From Melampsora larici-populina 98AG31 (lineage: Eukaryota; Basidiomycota; Pucciniomycetes; Pucciniales; Melampsoraceae): a stretch of DNA of 64,000 nt. Below the pieces are notes generated by a model, which was given only the letters and a program-made list of their open reading frames with translations, did no database searches and had not been told where the DNA came from. Positions 1-12,610 of this stretch are shown piece after piece (the first letter of the stretch is position 1; each line of letters begins with the position of its first letter). The stretch spans positions 1,441,623 through 1,505,622 of the forward strand of contig NW_006768770.1 of the NCBI RefSeq assembly GCF_000204055.1, written 5' to 3'. The position numbers and the translations under genes are program-made.

Positions 1-1259
1 TGGCAGAGGTGGAGATGCAGTCATTGCGAATGCGCAAGATGGTTCAGGCTGTAAGCATTTCCATATGCATGGTTGCCAATTTCGCATATACTCATCTACG
101 CGTCTCTGAATCTCACGTTTTAGATAATAATGCGAATTTCGCCACACCACGTGAGCCGTGATCCTCTCAATCCTTGTTGCGATGTGTGACTGATGCACAA
201 TTCTATCTTTCAGCTGATGGGAGACGCGGTCAGATGCGCATGTACATCTGGAATGGAGCCGAACCATGGAGAGATGGTGACCTTGAGGCTGGTATCGTAA
301 TTCATGGTGAGTCAACTGCAGGCCGATACATACGGCGCGGCACTGACAATCTCAAGTTGAATTGTTGTAGAATATTCGCACGGTGTCAGTACCCGATTGA
401 CAGGTGGTCCTGCTAATAGTGGATGCTTGGGCTGGGGTGAGGCTGGCGGTATGGGTGAAGGTCAGTCTCACATCTTCCATGATCTCATAATCCACCTGCG
501 AAATTCTGAGAATTTTTTTACAGGATGGGGTGATGCTTTGGCGACTCTCATCAGGATGCACGAGGCCGAACCCGTCGACTTCACCATGGGTGAATGGGCT
601 AGCGGTGTCAAGGGGGGTATCAGGAAATACAAAGTATGTTTCATGGGCACACTCGTGAAATCTCAAGTTGCTGACGCTCGCTTTCAATATCTATCCTCAA
701 TTTATCCACTGTAGTATTCCCTGAACAGTACTGTCAATCCTGAAACCTACAAGACTCTTGACAAACCCGGCTATTGGGGAGTTCATGCGATTGGTGAGGT
801 ATGGTGCGAGATGTTGTTTACCTTGGCAGAGGCTTTGATTGAGAAACACGGATTTGAATCGAACTGTGAGTAACATTAGTACCACTCTCACTTTTTTGTT
901 GGCTCTTGATGCTAACGGCGGCATGTCATCCAGTGTTCCCCAACGACGAGCCCAGCAGTGACTTTTTCAAGCCATCGCACAAGACCGGAGAACGAGTCGT
1001 GCCTCGCCGCGGTAATACGCTTTTCTTCCAATTGGTTCTCGATGGGATGAAAATTCAAAGATGTCGTCCAACTTTCATGAATGCGAGAGACTCCATCATT
1101 GAAGCTGACGAGGTCTTGACCGGCGGAGAAAACAAATGTGTGATCTGGAAGAGTTTTGCCAAACGAGGACTAGGCAAATCGGCCAGTGTGGTGGGTGGAA
1201 CTCCATGGGGTGGCGGAATCCGTAAAGAAGATTATTCGGTCCCTGTCGGAGTGTGCTAA
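1..1259 (+). CDS. Fungalysin-type extracellular metalloprotease (peptidase M36), 3' part
   Basis: Zinc endopeptidase of the fungalysin family, normally made as a secreted pre-pro-protein; in plant-pathogenic fungi family members can cleave host chitinases. The 5' part lies outside the window. Seven exons fit in one frame: 1-50, 124-150, 214-306, 371-460, 524-633, 715-865 and 934-1259. They spell the family hallmarks in order: GRMRMYIWN-like block (here GQMRMYIWN), the zinc motif [25 protein letters not shown] (the further glutamate ligand region), [14 protein letters not shown], and a C-terminal [14 protein letters not shown] / [10 protein letters not shown] block. The active-site HExxH is split by an intron between H-E and Y-S-H (307-370). 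The stop at 1257-1259 is followed by AT-rich 3' sequence. Family assignment is firm; a signal peptide cannot be seen because the start is missing. Confidence 0.93.
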
Positions 1260-1970
1260 AGACTTTTCTGACTTGTCTTGAATGGTTTCATTCTAAGACT
1301 GCTCTCTTTACTGCCCCGTATTTCCTTCGCTTATCGTCTCTGCCTGTGTAGTTTTAGACTTTGTAAGTAGATGTGCGTGTGAAAAAGGATGCTTCAGAGT
1401 TTAGTGATGTACGTTGTGTGCATTCATAGCATCTCTTTCCTTCCGCTTCAGTATTTTTTTCTACTATTTTCTCTTTGTAAGTTGTTAGGAATGCAAGTTG
1501 TTGTCACAGTAGAAGTATCAACCAGTTGATTGAGAATATTGTTGAGTGATTGGTCCTGCATCACTTGTGCTATAGTTGATCCGGCAGATTCCAAAGCCAA
1601 ACACGGCATGCAAGTGAGCGGCTCAAATGTTACGTGTATGTTGTCCAGATATCTGGGGTCTTAAAAACCTTGCGCAACACATTATCAGAATACAATCCTC
1701 GACCTCGGGCTGAGATTATAAAGATGTGAGAAGTTAAATGGGCTCATCTCTGTTTCAGGTTGGTTTGCTTTTGTTTGCAAAAGGTTTGTTCTTCATATGC
1801 CTCGAGTGCAAGAGGAGTCAATGTCAAAATAAAGGTTAAACCTTTATACACATTTGCAATGCAAGGTTCCTTCTAAGGTCCTTGGCTCAACTAAAATTGC
1901 GGGCGCACATCACTAATCAATGAAGACAAAAATGTTTACATAATTCAACATAAAGTTCAATCAATTAGTT
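1260..1970. other. 3' flank of the fungalysin gene, no gene seen
   Basis: T-rich downstream sequence that probably contains the 3' untranslated region, followed by intergenic DNA. I see no convincing coding frame, repeat or RNA gene here. Confidence 0.5.
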
Positions 1971-3350
1971 TTGAAGGTGTTACGTGTGAGGAAGTGGTGC
2001 TTTGATTATGATTGGCTAAGAAAGCATTTAGAAGAGACGGTGGGCTTCGTGGCCTCCTCAGGATTTAAAGTGGATCTTGAAAGTCGTTCTTCTGACTATC
2101 ATCGCTCCAAGAATCATGTTAAATCAAAACCATCCTTCGACATTTCTCTTCAGTCAATTATGTCTTGTACCACTTCTTCATACCTGAAATCCACAGCTCC
2201 CATAGATGATATGTAAGTCATTGTAGGTGTCATTCAATTACACATGAGAAACATTTGCGGTGTATGTCTGACTTCTGCAAATCCCGCAGGTGCCATTTCA
2301 CGATCATCATGTGGCAGTGCCAGCAGTCTTCCATGAAGGCACAGCTTACTTTTTAGATTTCCCCCTCCAGGCTTTGGGTATATATACAAAACTTGTAGTC
2401 AGCAAGCAGGAAACAGCTCCCGCCGGTTTCGTGTTTCCCAACCGCCAAGGTTTTTACTTTACAGGTGCACACAAGACTTGAATAAAATGATCTTTGGGTT
2501 CTCGATGGGACTTGAAGCAAGGCATGAAAAGGTTTTGGAAAGCCGCTCAGACACAATTATCAACCAAAAGATTCTGCGCCTCGCAGTGCAGAGGATGAGT
2601 ACCAAAGGATCCAATCGCGGTGGTTGGCGTGGTGAAGATTTGAAGAAAGATATAAGTGCCGACCAAATCTTGTTGCCTACGTACCATCTTCTATTAGGTT
2701 AATGGAAGAATTCATTGGCAATCCATATTCCAATATCATGTCTTTGCTAGCTTCTGAAGGTATGTCAAAAAATGTTGCCGCAAATGAATTTATGTTCAGA
2801 AATCTCTGCTACTCATAAAACACCGGAGACCTGCAGAATCCAATTTGCTGCGAGCAAAGCGTTCTTCAATCATTGCTTATAGAATGGTATGACTTGGCCA
2901 ATCCACGTGGACCGGCAGAAAGGAGATGACGTTTTCAGAATTGTCAGCTGTTTGATTGTGTAAACATGTACATCGTTGGCCTGACTAGTTTGAAACCTTG
3001 AACTCGCAGAATGGACGCGGACAGGCTGCTCGGATTTTGAAGCTGTCTCGAGGAGGTATCCAACTCACCAAGGAGCAAGAAGTCAAAGGCTTGAGGTGTT
3101 CGTCAACTTAGCTCGCCAAGCAACTGTGTCTATTCTCGAGGTTGAAACGAGATGCGGAATCAAGCTGTGCTCTTGTGCACAGCGTCATTAATGATTTCAG
3201 AGTCTCTGACATCGATCTCGCGGATGATACCCGTCTTGTTTCTTGTCTAACTCGAGTGTGCAGAAATGGACTGCGTGAGGGTTCCTTATATAAGTCAGAA
3301 TCCTTGCCACTAATTCATAGAGATCTCATCAAGTTTTCTGTAGCCTAAGG
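1971..3350 (+). other. Possible remnants of an unrecognised gene
   Basis: Several short plus-strand open stretches (1971-2216, 2290-2481, 2478-2702, 3142-3348) have protein-like composition. One is a HDHHVAVPAVFHEGTAYFLD segment at 2296-2355. Donor and acceptor-like sites lie between them (gtaagt at 2214, gcag ending at 2289), but joining 1971-2213 to 2290 gives the wrong phase for the better frame. No complete gene model can be built. I do not recognise the protein. It may be a decayed gene or one whose exon joins I could not resolve. Confidence 0.25.
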
Positions 3351-3398
3351 AACGACAACGATTTTCCGCATTCATTTTCCAAATCATCACAACTTGAA

Positions 3399-3941
3399 AT
3401 GCTTTCCACATTGAGGGTCTTGCTCTGTCTCATCAGCGTAGTAGCCTATGCTAGCGCGCGCGTAGCAGAACCTGCCACATCGACTGCTAATACTTCCAAG
3501 CTCGAGAAACGTGGAGGATTGAGTAAGTCTCTGGATCTCATTCGAGGTGCTGATTGCTATTAAATTTGATTTTGTGCCTTGCATTTTACAAAATGAAAGT
3601 ATGTCATTTTATGAGCGCGCGCAAGGGATGTAGAATGGGAATAAGTGACTGCTGTGACATTTGTTGCACAAAGTAAGTGCTGATATTATTCAATTTGGTC
3701 ACTCTTATTGAGCTGTTTCATTTCCCACAGAGTCAAAGTCGGAACCGCAGGCCCTGGCTGGGCTGAAGACTGCCGTTGCCCCACATACCAACACGTTATC
3801 GTCACTTCCGGCCCCACTGTTGTTACACCAGCTTCAACCACTTATGTCACACCTGCAACTGTGACGGCGCCTCAAACTCAGACTTATGTTACTCCGGTCA
3901 CTTACAACACGCCAGTGACTTACACCACAGTTTATCATTAA
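3399..3941 (+). CDS. Small secreted cysteine-rich protein with a Thr/Val/Pro/Tyr repeat tail
   Basis: Three exons (3399-3522, 3600-3672, 3731-3941) join in frame to 135 residues. The first about 22 residues (MLSTLRVLLCLISVVAYASA) form a clear signal peptide. It is followed by a short Ser/Thr-rich pro-segment ending in Lys-Arg, a likely Kex2 cleavage site. The mature part has a compact Cys cluster (GCRMGISDCCDICC, then DCRCPTY) and a low-complexity tail built of T-Y-V-T-P-like units (TTYVTP, QTYVTP, VTYNTP, VTYTT). This design suits a secreted effector or wall protein in a plant-associated fungus, but no function is recognised. The exon 2 acceptor (gaaag before 3600) was chosen because it alone keeps the Cys-rich frame open; it is the weakest point of the model. 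Confidence 0.6.
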
Positions 3942-5811
3942 GCCGATCCCACACCAGCTTTTCTGATCCACGCGGTTCCGTCCACGATGACAGGGAATGA
4001 CGCAAAGTCTCGTAAAACAGCTTAAATTCTTTTCAGAAATGCTTTCTTCCTTTGTTGCACAGTTTATGTGACGCTGCACGAATCATCCGTTGTCAAATTT
4101 CATGATTTCCATATCCGCTTGTGTTTGTCCTAGGTGTCTTCTCAACTTTTGCAGAGACCAACTTGCAAATAGATTACACTCAAGGCTATCTTGACTCATG
4201 TATAACATTGCAATTTCCATTCCTACCTGCATCTATTACTCCCTTTTCCAGAATCCGAGACCCAAATCTACCAAGGAGTTCCTGCGGTAAACGAAATTTT
4301 CTTAGGATGAAAGCCAATCCATACAAGAGGCCACGATGAGAGATAAATCAGATCATAACTAGAGTAAATACTGCACGTAATGTTTCATACAAGAGGTCGA
4401 GATCTCTGGTGTTTCTGTCAATTTATACATTAGTCAACTTGATACCGATGGGTTTAGGGATGACTGTGAACATATGATTTTAAGTGAAACAAGACTGCAT
4501 GAGAGACCGAAAAAGTAGTAGATAAAGCATACTCTGGTTCTTAGAAGCAGCCCCTTGAACGTTTGCTGTGTCTACGTCTTTCTTCTTCAACAACACCTGT
4601 TATGCCAAGTTTTATGTAAAAAGTTTAATGAGAAAATAAAGAACTACTCTATCATACCATTTCTCGACCGTATCAGCTTCCTCTTTCTTCTATACATCAC
4701 ACATTTGATACTTCTGATAGTTTTCCGTTTCCCATGTCTTTTGCTTCCAGCAGTCACTTTTAGTCTACAGGTACTACTACAGCTTCAGCTTTGAGAGGGC
4801 AGGATAGTATCTAGCCTCTTGGTACACCAGGTCCAAGGCTACGGTGTCCTCACAAACTGCAAGAGATTTGGGCCTCAGGTGCAAGATTCTTCAATTCCCA
4901 ACCCACTGCACAAGTCTCTCTGGTATTACACTCCAAAACCAAATTGTGGATACATTTAATGATAGATATACAATTCCATTCCAGCTGAAAACACGAAAAA
5001 GGTGTGTGATATCCTAATAGGTTTTTGGTTGCAAGACAGGGCGTGGAAAATTGGAAGTAAGGAGAAAGCGGGACGACGTAGAAAAATCGATAAAGATATG
5101 ATGTGATCAGAGAAGCCAATCTTCACACTGGAACCATGGATGTGGTATTTTGGGTATTTTGGATTGGAATGGCGCACAAAGAATAGAACACGGCAAAAGT
5201 CAAGTCCAGCAAAATGCCAAAATAGGTTGGCACGCGTAGATAACTTCATACTGAGAAAATGAGTCTTCACTCATCTTGGTTTCTTTTTAAGCTACAACTA
5301 CTCCACGTCTCATGTATGTTTCATTGTTTATCCAATCAATGCAATTTCCACAAAAAGAAGTAAGGGCTAGGGATTGTCAAGTTCAAAAATACGCATGTAC
5401 ACATAATAATGTTGTGGATTGACCTTGGCAGACGGCAGACCCAAAGCAGAAATTACTCGGTGTGACCGGGGCACTGGGATCCGATTAATCCTGGCAGAGC
5501 CCGAGCCCGACAGCTGCCTCAAGTACCGCGACTTGCTGCCAGAGTTTGTCAAGAGAAACGATTGAGTTTTCGGAGTTTTTTGCTGAGCTGAAGTTCAAAC
5601 TTCCCCCCTAACTTAAAGGCACCTCCTCAACTTCATCCTTCAGCACGCGATTAAACGCGATTTGAAATATTTCGATTCATAAATACACCAGACTTTAGTC
5701 TTGCATCGCCCCTCCGACATCTTTTGATTGCGGCTTTGAGCCCTCCTGCACCTGAACAATTCACTCGCAAGCTCTGCGTTCTCTCAAATCAAACATACCA
5801 AAAAGATCGAC
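3942..5811. other. Intergenic region, no gene supported
   Basis: About 1.9 kb between the small secreted protein gene and RAD21. Short open frames occur on both strands (for example 4555-4794 plus, 4956-5270 minus), but they are AT-driven and show no family features or usable splice structure. The last 150-200 bases before 5812 are pyrimidine-rich and presumably hold the RAD21 promoter and 5' leader. Confidence 0.4.
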
Positions 5812-8429
5812 ATGTTCTTCGCACCTGATATGCTCTCTAAGCGGGGTCCGCTGGCCAAGGTCATTATAGCTCCATTCTCTCAATCCTCAATGTTTGAAAG
5901 CGCTTTACTAAATTTATCTGCACCCTGGTCAATAATTCATTAGGTGTGGCTGGCGGCTCATGTGGAGAAAAAAGTCTCGAAGACTCAAACTCTTCAAACT
6001 TCAATCCCTAGTACTGTCACCGTCATACTTGATCCTGGATCTACCTCGACTCAGTCTGATGGATCAGCACCCCCGCTTGCCCTCCGTCTTTCTGGGCAAC
6101 TCTTGCTCGGTATAACTCGGATCTATGGCAAACAGGCTAAATATCTCCTTGAAGATTGTTCTGAGGCCTCTGACCAGATTCGGGCCGCGTTTCGCGCTGC
6201 GCTCACCGCAAAGATTGGTGGGGCAGATCGTACAGGAATTGATATGTTGCCTGAAGGCGGAGATCCCCAAAATGCTATCAATTTAAGAACAACAAGGCGG
6301 AACGTGTTCGACTTTGAGCTGGAGTTTGGGGGCGACTTTGACGGGTTTGGTGATGCATGGGAAGCTGACCAGTTCCTTGATCCCGAAAGCCAGCGTCCAG
6401 CGGCTCGGACAACTGCGAATATCGCGGATATAACCTTGCCTGAACACGATGGAATGATGCATAGTGGTGCACGGTATGGGGACGTAGGCGATGCTATGGA
6501 TCTTGATCTGGGGTTAGGTGCCTCAGGTGGTCTTCAAGACTTTGGTGATGAGGCTGGTCTCGACCTCGGCCTCGATTTCGATTTCGATCAGCCTACCGAA
6601 ATTGATGGGGGCAACCAGACAACAAGAGGTACCAAACGGCGCGCACCGGATGATGAGGATGAAGAAGGACTTGCGAACCAAACTATCGATTCGGAAGTCG
6701 GACGAGACGCACCAGGCATATTCGACCGTCGCAGTGCGCGAGATTCTTTGGCTTTGGATCAAAGTGACATACATCTCAGTGATAAGATGGATGGTCATGG
6801 CGGTAGCGTGGTCGATGGTGATATCACTATGGACCTTGATCCAGGATTTGAAAATACGGGGTTTGCAGGCGCTGAAGACACTTTTGCTGGGCCTGGCTCT
6901 GACCCGGGCCTTTTTGGCCTTGACGGTAAGGATACATCAGCTTTAACTGACTACCCAAGGCTCACCTTTCATATGCCTGAATACGCGCATTAAATTCAGG
7001 CTTGTATCTCATATTTATTGTCGCTTCATTTCGTTTAATTTCCAGGTGATCGCACACCCCAAGCGCATCGATCACGCGAACACACACCAACCCCTCATCC
7101 TCAGGCGGAAAACCAGAATCCGCTGCTCGGTTCCATTGAGGTCACTCCGCGAACCTCACATCGCCTTGCTCAGCTACAATCTCCTATCCGTCCTGCTGGT
7201 GCTGGGAATGATGCTCTACCATCCGAAGGCACGGCAAAGAAACCACCCACGAAGAAAGCGAAGACCCAACTAGTCGACACAGTTACAGAACTGGAAGGAA
7301 ATGGCTTGGGTCGAACCGGCGGAATGGGCTCTCAAGGTGGAAGTCAGAACATGGGTGCTACAACATCTCGAGCTGACAAGATCGCAGCTGGTCTTTACCT
7401 CGAACCCAACTACTTGCCCAAGAATCGATATGAGCTTGCTTGCCTTGAAATCCGCCTGAACCCTCGCCAAAATCGCTATTTGCCGAAGACGGTGACCGAA
7501 GGTGGCTCACAATGGCTACTAGCTGCACCTCCTGGAATTTGTGCAGAGTTGACAGACTTGTTCAAGTTTCCTGCACCAGCTGCCCATGCACCAACACGAG
7601 CCGGGCGAAGCCGATTACTCGAAGATGACCCTGTAAGGGGAGATACCGAGCAAGGCCAAATGACGAGGAGTAGAAGTATGGAGAGTGAATTGGGCAGACG
7701 GCGCGAGGAGGGACTGGGAGAAGTGAGTGGATTTGACGAAGGGCCCTCGAATATCACGTTTGATGGGGTTGAGGGCGAAACAACCGGGATGATGATGGGT
7801 CTGGAAGATGGGCAAATGTTCGAAGAGGAGTTCAGGTTTGAGATGCAGAGTAATCCGGATCAACCATTAGATGACGCTCAGTCGAATCCACGAAGGTCAC
7901 CTACTGCGGCCGTAGAAGAAGTGTCCCGACCTGCTCGAGCGGAGGGAGAGTCCTCGTTGCTCGATTTATTTGATGAACTATCTGACACCCAATTAACACA
8001 ATCTAGTATTAAGGAGAGTTCAACCCAAGATGGTTCTAAGGGCTCTACAACCAAATGGAGTAAAAATACTGTCAAGGCTTTGAAGGTGTTGAAAAGCCAA
8101 TTCGTCGAACATGATGAAGAAGACCTCAATGAAGAGGGTGGAAATAAAAAGATCAGCTTTGAAAAAGTATCTGAGAAGGTCGGTTTTTTTTTGTCAGAGG
8201 ATATTCAGGATGTTTGTATCTTGTTGAAATGTCGAGATATTGATTTCTCTTCGTATGCGGGTCATGTTGAATCTAGGCTACGAAACGAGCAGCATCAAGC
8301 TTCTTCTTTGAGCTGCTGGTACTCACTACAAGAGATTGTTTGAAACTGGAGCAGACTCGACCATATGGACCTATCGAGGTTGAAAAACAGGATCGACTTT
8401 GGGAAGTGATGGAACAGGAAGCTATTTAA
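5812..8429 (+). CDS. RAD21: Cohesin kleisin subunit Rad21/Scc1
   Basis: The alpha-kleisin closes the Smc1-Smc3 ring and is cut by separase at anaphase. Four exons (5812-5859, 5944-6925, 7046-8178, 8277-8429) join to 771 residues. The N-terminal kleisin domain is unmistakable: MLSKRGPLAKVWLAAH, then VSKTQTLQTSI, LALRLSGQLLLGITRIY and KYLLEDCSEA within the first about 90 residues. The middle is acidic and low in complexity. The C-terminal winged helix is also clear: WSKNTVKALKVL, then across the last intron SEKATKRAASSFFFELLVL and the final LWEVMEQEAI. Two matches to the separase-type pattern (D/S/E)xExxR are visible, DPESQR (about residues 162-167) and ESELGR (about 556-561); their use is inferred. 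The short first exon coding 16 residues sets the start. It could be mistaken for a meiotic Rec8, but the conserved blocks and length favour Rad21. Confidence 0.93.
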
Positions 8430-10380
8430 TCGAACCGCTCAGTATCTTGTCTTGAAAACATGTATGTGAATAGAAATCGAATCTTCTTGTGTTGTATCAA
8501 TCTTTTGTCACGGTATTTTATATCTCTCTCTATGTTGTTATATCTTTCTTTGTGGGATTTGGCAGTTATCATTGTTTCACAGCACTTGTAGATCTGGCTA
8601 TCTTGGTTGATAACATGGATGGAACATGGTCGACAGTGGATAATTTTCTTAATAACGGAGACGTCTTGTGATATCTGTCTGATCAGCTAGCTTCTCTGAG
8701 ACCGAGTGATTCTTGTTATTGAATTGTTTTCATTCCGTGTCAGTGTTTGAGAATTGAACCCCAATGCCAGATGAAAGCTATTCCTCAGTTAGGCTTGTGG
8801 CTTCTATCTGATGCCTGCAGCAGTCTACTTTGGAGACATAACGCACGCTGAGGCCTTCTTCTGTGCTTCTCCCAACTCCGAATACCCCTACACTCGTCAA
8901 GATCGTCACAACGTCACGAGTACATACATGTATATTTCATAAATTAGTGTTCAAAGCAATTGTAGGGCGTTTATACATTGGCCTAAGTCACTTGATCAAG
9001 CAGAGTGGGGAGTAGAAGCCTTCAAGATATATTATGAGCTTCTAGATATCCATCAAATTCCAATCAAAGAATCAGACTACCTTGATTCGCAGGAAGAAGG
9101 AAAATTGAGGATCTAGCCATCCCGATTAGGCATAAATTTTACATGTTCCCTTCTACAAACAACAAGTGAGATTGATTGTCTATTCAAAATTTTGTTCTCG
9201 ATTTTTGCATCGAGCCTTGTTGAGGGAGATAGGTGCACAGTGTCACAGTGCACTTGATCTTTTCTTTTCTTTGTCCCTTTTGTTCCATTTCCCGTTCTTA
9301 GGGCATGTATGCGTTTTCTTACTAGGTTTTTGGAGTCTAGTAATACTTGTGGGGGGCATAGTCCGCCGCCCACTGATGTTGTACAGGCTGCCTGCACGGT
9401 AAGCGTTGGGGTGGGAGGGAAAATCAATCAAGATATCTTGGATCTTTTGCTCAACTTGACAAAGTTTTTTGCCGAGATGACAAACTCGCCAAAAACGCTT
9501 TATCAGCTCGGCCTGGCGGCGTGTGGGCTTAGTCAAGTTTGCTGTTTTGTGCCTGTGGTCTTGAACTTCATTGCCAGGCTTGGTTTGATGATAATTGGTG
9601 CGCCTATCCTGAATTCTAAGTTTTGACAGCCTGGCGCAAATGAAGCCTACCTCTTCAGTATTTTTTGCGCCGCACCCACATTCTTAAACTTGACATTATT
9701 ATCTCATCTCAACACTTGATTTTATATATTTGAATTCATTTCACCTCACCAGATCATGGCACTATAACGCTTTCAATTTTGGAACAAAAGGTAATTGATT
9801 GGTGAGGTTTGTTTCTATCCTGCTTCACCTTTCATTTGGTGTTCAAAGTTCTGGAGACAGTTGACCTTTCAGGATCATCAAAGTCTACCATCTTAGATCT
9901 TCAAGAGAAACTCATAGCATCATATACGAGCATGCCCAATGATCAACAAAGATCACGAGAGGCGAGGGAGACTTTATATCAAAATTCTGTTGCCGTTCCT
10001 TCGAGGCTTTCTTGGTTGAGGATTTGCTGTCACGGGCGTCATGACACTCACACATGGCATCCTTCTTTTTTTCCAGAAGCTTAGCTGAGTGCTAGACTTT
10101 GGAACATTATTCTTAAAAATCAAATATCAAGATGGGAAGATGGTAGCGCTCACTCAGTAACTTGGGTCGGGAAGTAAAGACTAAGATCACTTCTCATCAA
10201 AAATTTAACATCTATGCACACTAAGGTCTCTATATTTATGAAAAAGAACCAATGTCTTCGACGCGGGTACAGAATAATTTAAATGATTACTGTGCTCCTT
10301 CAACAACATTTGGCAATGTACCTGCTTGCCTCAAGTTCTTGTTATATAGACCTTTGTTGCCAACTTCCTATAGAGATTCC
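8430..10380. other. RAD21 3' flank and intergenic DNA, no gene supported
   Basis: Short open frames on both strands (for example 9309-9626 plus and 9113-9427 minus overlap each other antiparallel; 9809-10084 plus) have no recognisable domains and no consistent splice joins. A plus-strand stretch around 9845-9990 has a protein-like composition but is isolated. Nothing firm is seen. Confidence 0.4.
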
Positions 10381-11151
10381 TCAAGCACGGTCTTTATTTC
10401 CCTTTGCCTCGTTGCTTGCCTTAAGTCTGGCTGATCGACAATTCGGACCCGTTTCTAAGCAGAAGTCTCCGGGATCGACGAGATTTTGCCAATCTAGATA
10501 CGCTGTGTGTTTCTTTATGAGCTGGGAGTCTTCTATATCCACAACATCAGTCGGAACACCGTCTTGTACGAGTTTCAAACTGGGCAATTCATTTTTTGAA
10601 ATGACTGTTCCTTGGGGTGATGTAATCAGTGACGCTTCTGATGGATGACCAATATTAAAGATTCAGTCAAACTGACAGTATTCTGATGCAAATTGAGACC
10701 CGTCCGATTTGATGGCCAATTTGATAATCAGCGCAATGAGTGCAGTACCAAGGTCCGTGGCGAGCTTTCTCCGCGACGGCGAACACGTTGAAAGTTGTGT
10801 GGGTTTGAGCTGCACCTTCGATTGGGAAGCAAAACTCCGCAAACCTATTGTTATTAATCTGGATCAGTAATGTCGCTGTTATTCATGTTATATTTATTGA
10901 TTAAAACATCTGCCCAAGCTTACCATCTGTTGAAGCCTGACGAGTGTTGAAGGGCGCAGAAGAGGCACGTGTCTTCATAGTTATCTCTTGATTTTTAAAC
11001 GAAGGCGCTTGGTTGGATGGAGAACGCTGGAGTCCCAAGGAGCATTTTTGTAGTGGTCTAGACATCACAAGCCCTCCTGTCAAGGCCATGAAGATACACA
11101 TCCACCTATTGGAACATCCTGTCAGAAACATGGCAAAACAGCTGGATGGCC
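10381..11151 (-). CDS. Doubtful minus-strand gene, possible small secreted protein
   Basis: Reading the minus strand from an ATG near 11130, a hydrophobic N terminus (MCIFMALTGGLVMS, with a possible earlier start MFLTGCSNRW) precedes an open frame ending at a good donor (gtaagc, just below 10924). An acceptor lies near 10835. Across this intron two reading frames stay open. One links the hydrophobic start to a Ser/Lys-rich tail ending near 10670. The other carries a Cys/Trp-rich segment (DTCLFCALQHSSGFNRW, then FAEFCFPIEG and GPWYCTHCADYQIGHQIG) that looks more like a secreted protein but has stops upstream. A further protein-like exon on the same strand is at 10381-10640 (KHTAYLDWQNLVDPGDFCLE). 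The exons cannot be joined without a frame conflict. This may be a decayed secreted-protein gene or one with an unresolved intron. Confidence 0.25.
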
Positions 11152-12610
11152 GATCGAGGCTTGGTTTTTGATGTTGGTCGGGTATGTATGTACAACAGAC
11201 TTTGATGTAAAGATGGCACCACACGAAATTGACGATGTTGGTATTAGAAGGAGATTTGATTGACGGAGAACAAAGAGGAGATTGTGACTCGCAACAGGGG
11301 ATTGCCTTTGCACCAACGAGATAAGCCAAGTATGTATAGCCCTTCATCCCACTTGGACATCTTTAGACACGTTACAAGTTGTGATATCAAAGGATTGTGC
11401 TTCCGGAGTCACTGTGTGAAACGCTTACGTGCCGCCGGCAGCCGGGTGGTATGTGAAGGCTCAGAAACGCGTAGAGGCGAATCACAGACTTACAAGTCCC
11501 AGCTTGCGCATCACGACATCACTCCGCCAATGTTCATGAGCGGTCCCAGAATCGAGCTCACTTCTACAAATTGAACAGAGCCAGGGAAAAAAGCCAGTGA
11601 CTGCATACTGCGGGCCACGTTGTGGTTAGTTGCAGGAAAGTTTGCTTGATCCATATTTCATCCATTGGAAGGTGATGTCATTTATGTACTATACATACAT
11701 TGCTCAAGACATTTTCCTATCGACTTCAATACACCCAAAAAAACGGTGAACAACACTCTGCTACTTGATTGGCTCCTTGAAACAACACATCTTGTTATGA
11801 AAACGCAGTTTGTTAACACTGACAAAATGATTCATGATCATTCGAGATTCACCATTAATTCACACTAGGCACATTGTGTCACATTGCATTTGGGGTTGCA
11901 ACACATTGTCGCTGCCCACACCAGCTGCCAAATTTGGCCACAGCGGCTCGCTGTGTCCTGCAACATCAAGTCCGCTAACGGGTCAGGTGCAACATTTGAA
12001 TATGCATAGGCAACATTTCACCCTTTGGCTGCAACACTCTGATGGCAACAAATCCTCAACCCATTACATCATTGATCACGCCTATTTTTTCACCTTCATG
12101 AAAGAATAACTCAACCAACCTCAGGATGTCCCATCTACAGCCAATAAGACCTTCCAACTCCAAGAAATTTACAACCGTATTTCCACATCAGGTGAGCACT
12201 GCAATACCAAATGGTGACACTAGCCAAAAAACAGTGGAGTTTCTCCAAAGATTCACCTTCAAGCTACCACCCAGATCTGGTCAGTATTTGGATTAGAGGC
12301 TTGGCTCAAAGGTGTCAAACAAATTGAAATTTCAAAGCGCCAAAGAAATTTCAAGGATCAAACTTAAAAGAGTTTGTTTGTATTACAATTTGGGTCAGAA
12401 CCTATGTTTCCTCACAGATAAACTCTTGGAATTCTATATAGAGAGTGATATTGCTTTTCTTGTCTTCAACTCACTGGTTCTATCTTACTCATACTCAAAT
12501 TCAACTTCACCGTTTTATTCTGCACAATCTTCCAAATTTCTCAAATTCTTCATTTTCATAACTCTTCATTTATCTTCATCATATATCTCTTGACTTACTA
12601 ATGTATCTCT
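11152..12610. other. Intergenic region, no gene supported
   Basis: AT-rich sequence with scattered short frames on both strands. Nothing has a recognisable domain. The stretch 11860-12060 repeats short aac-aca-t words (caacacattg, caacatttg, caacactctg), perhaps an old degenerate repeat. Confidence 0.35.

Noticed and set aside
6518..6946. 142-codon ORF within RAD21
   Set aside because: Shadow of the acidic Rad21 linker in another frame, with no domain.
9113..9626. Possible gene on either strand around 9.1-9.6 kb
   Set aside because: The frames lie antiparallel to each other, with no signal peptide, domain or splice logic.
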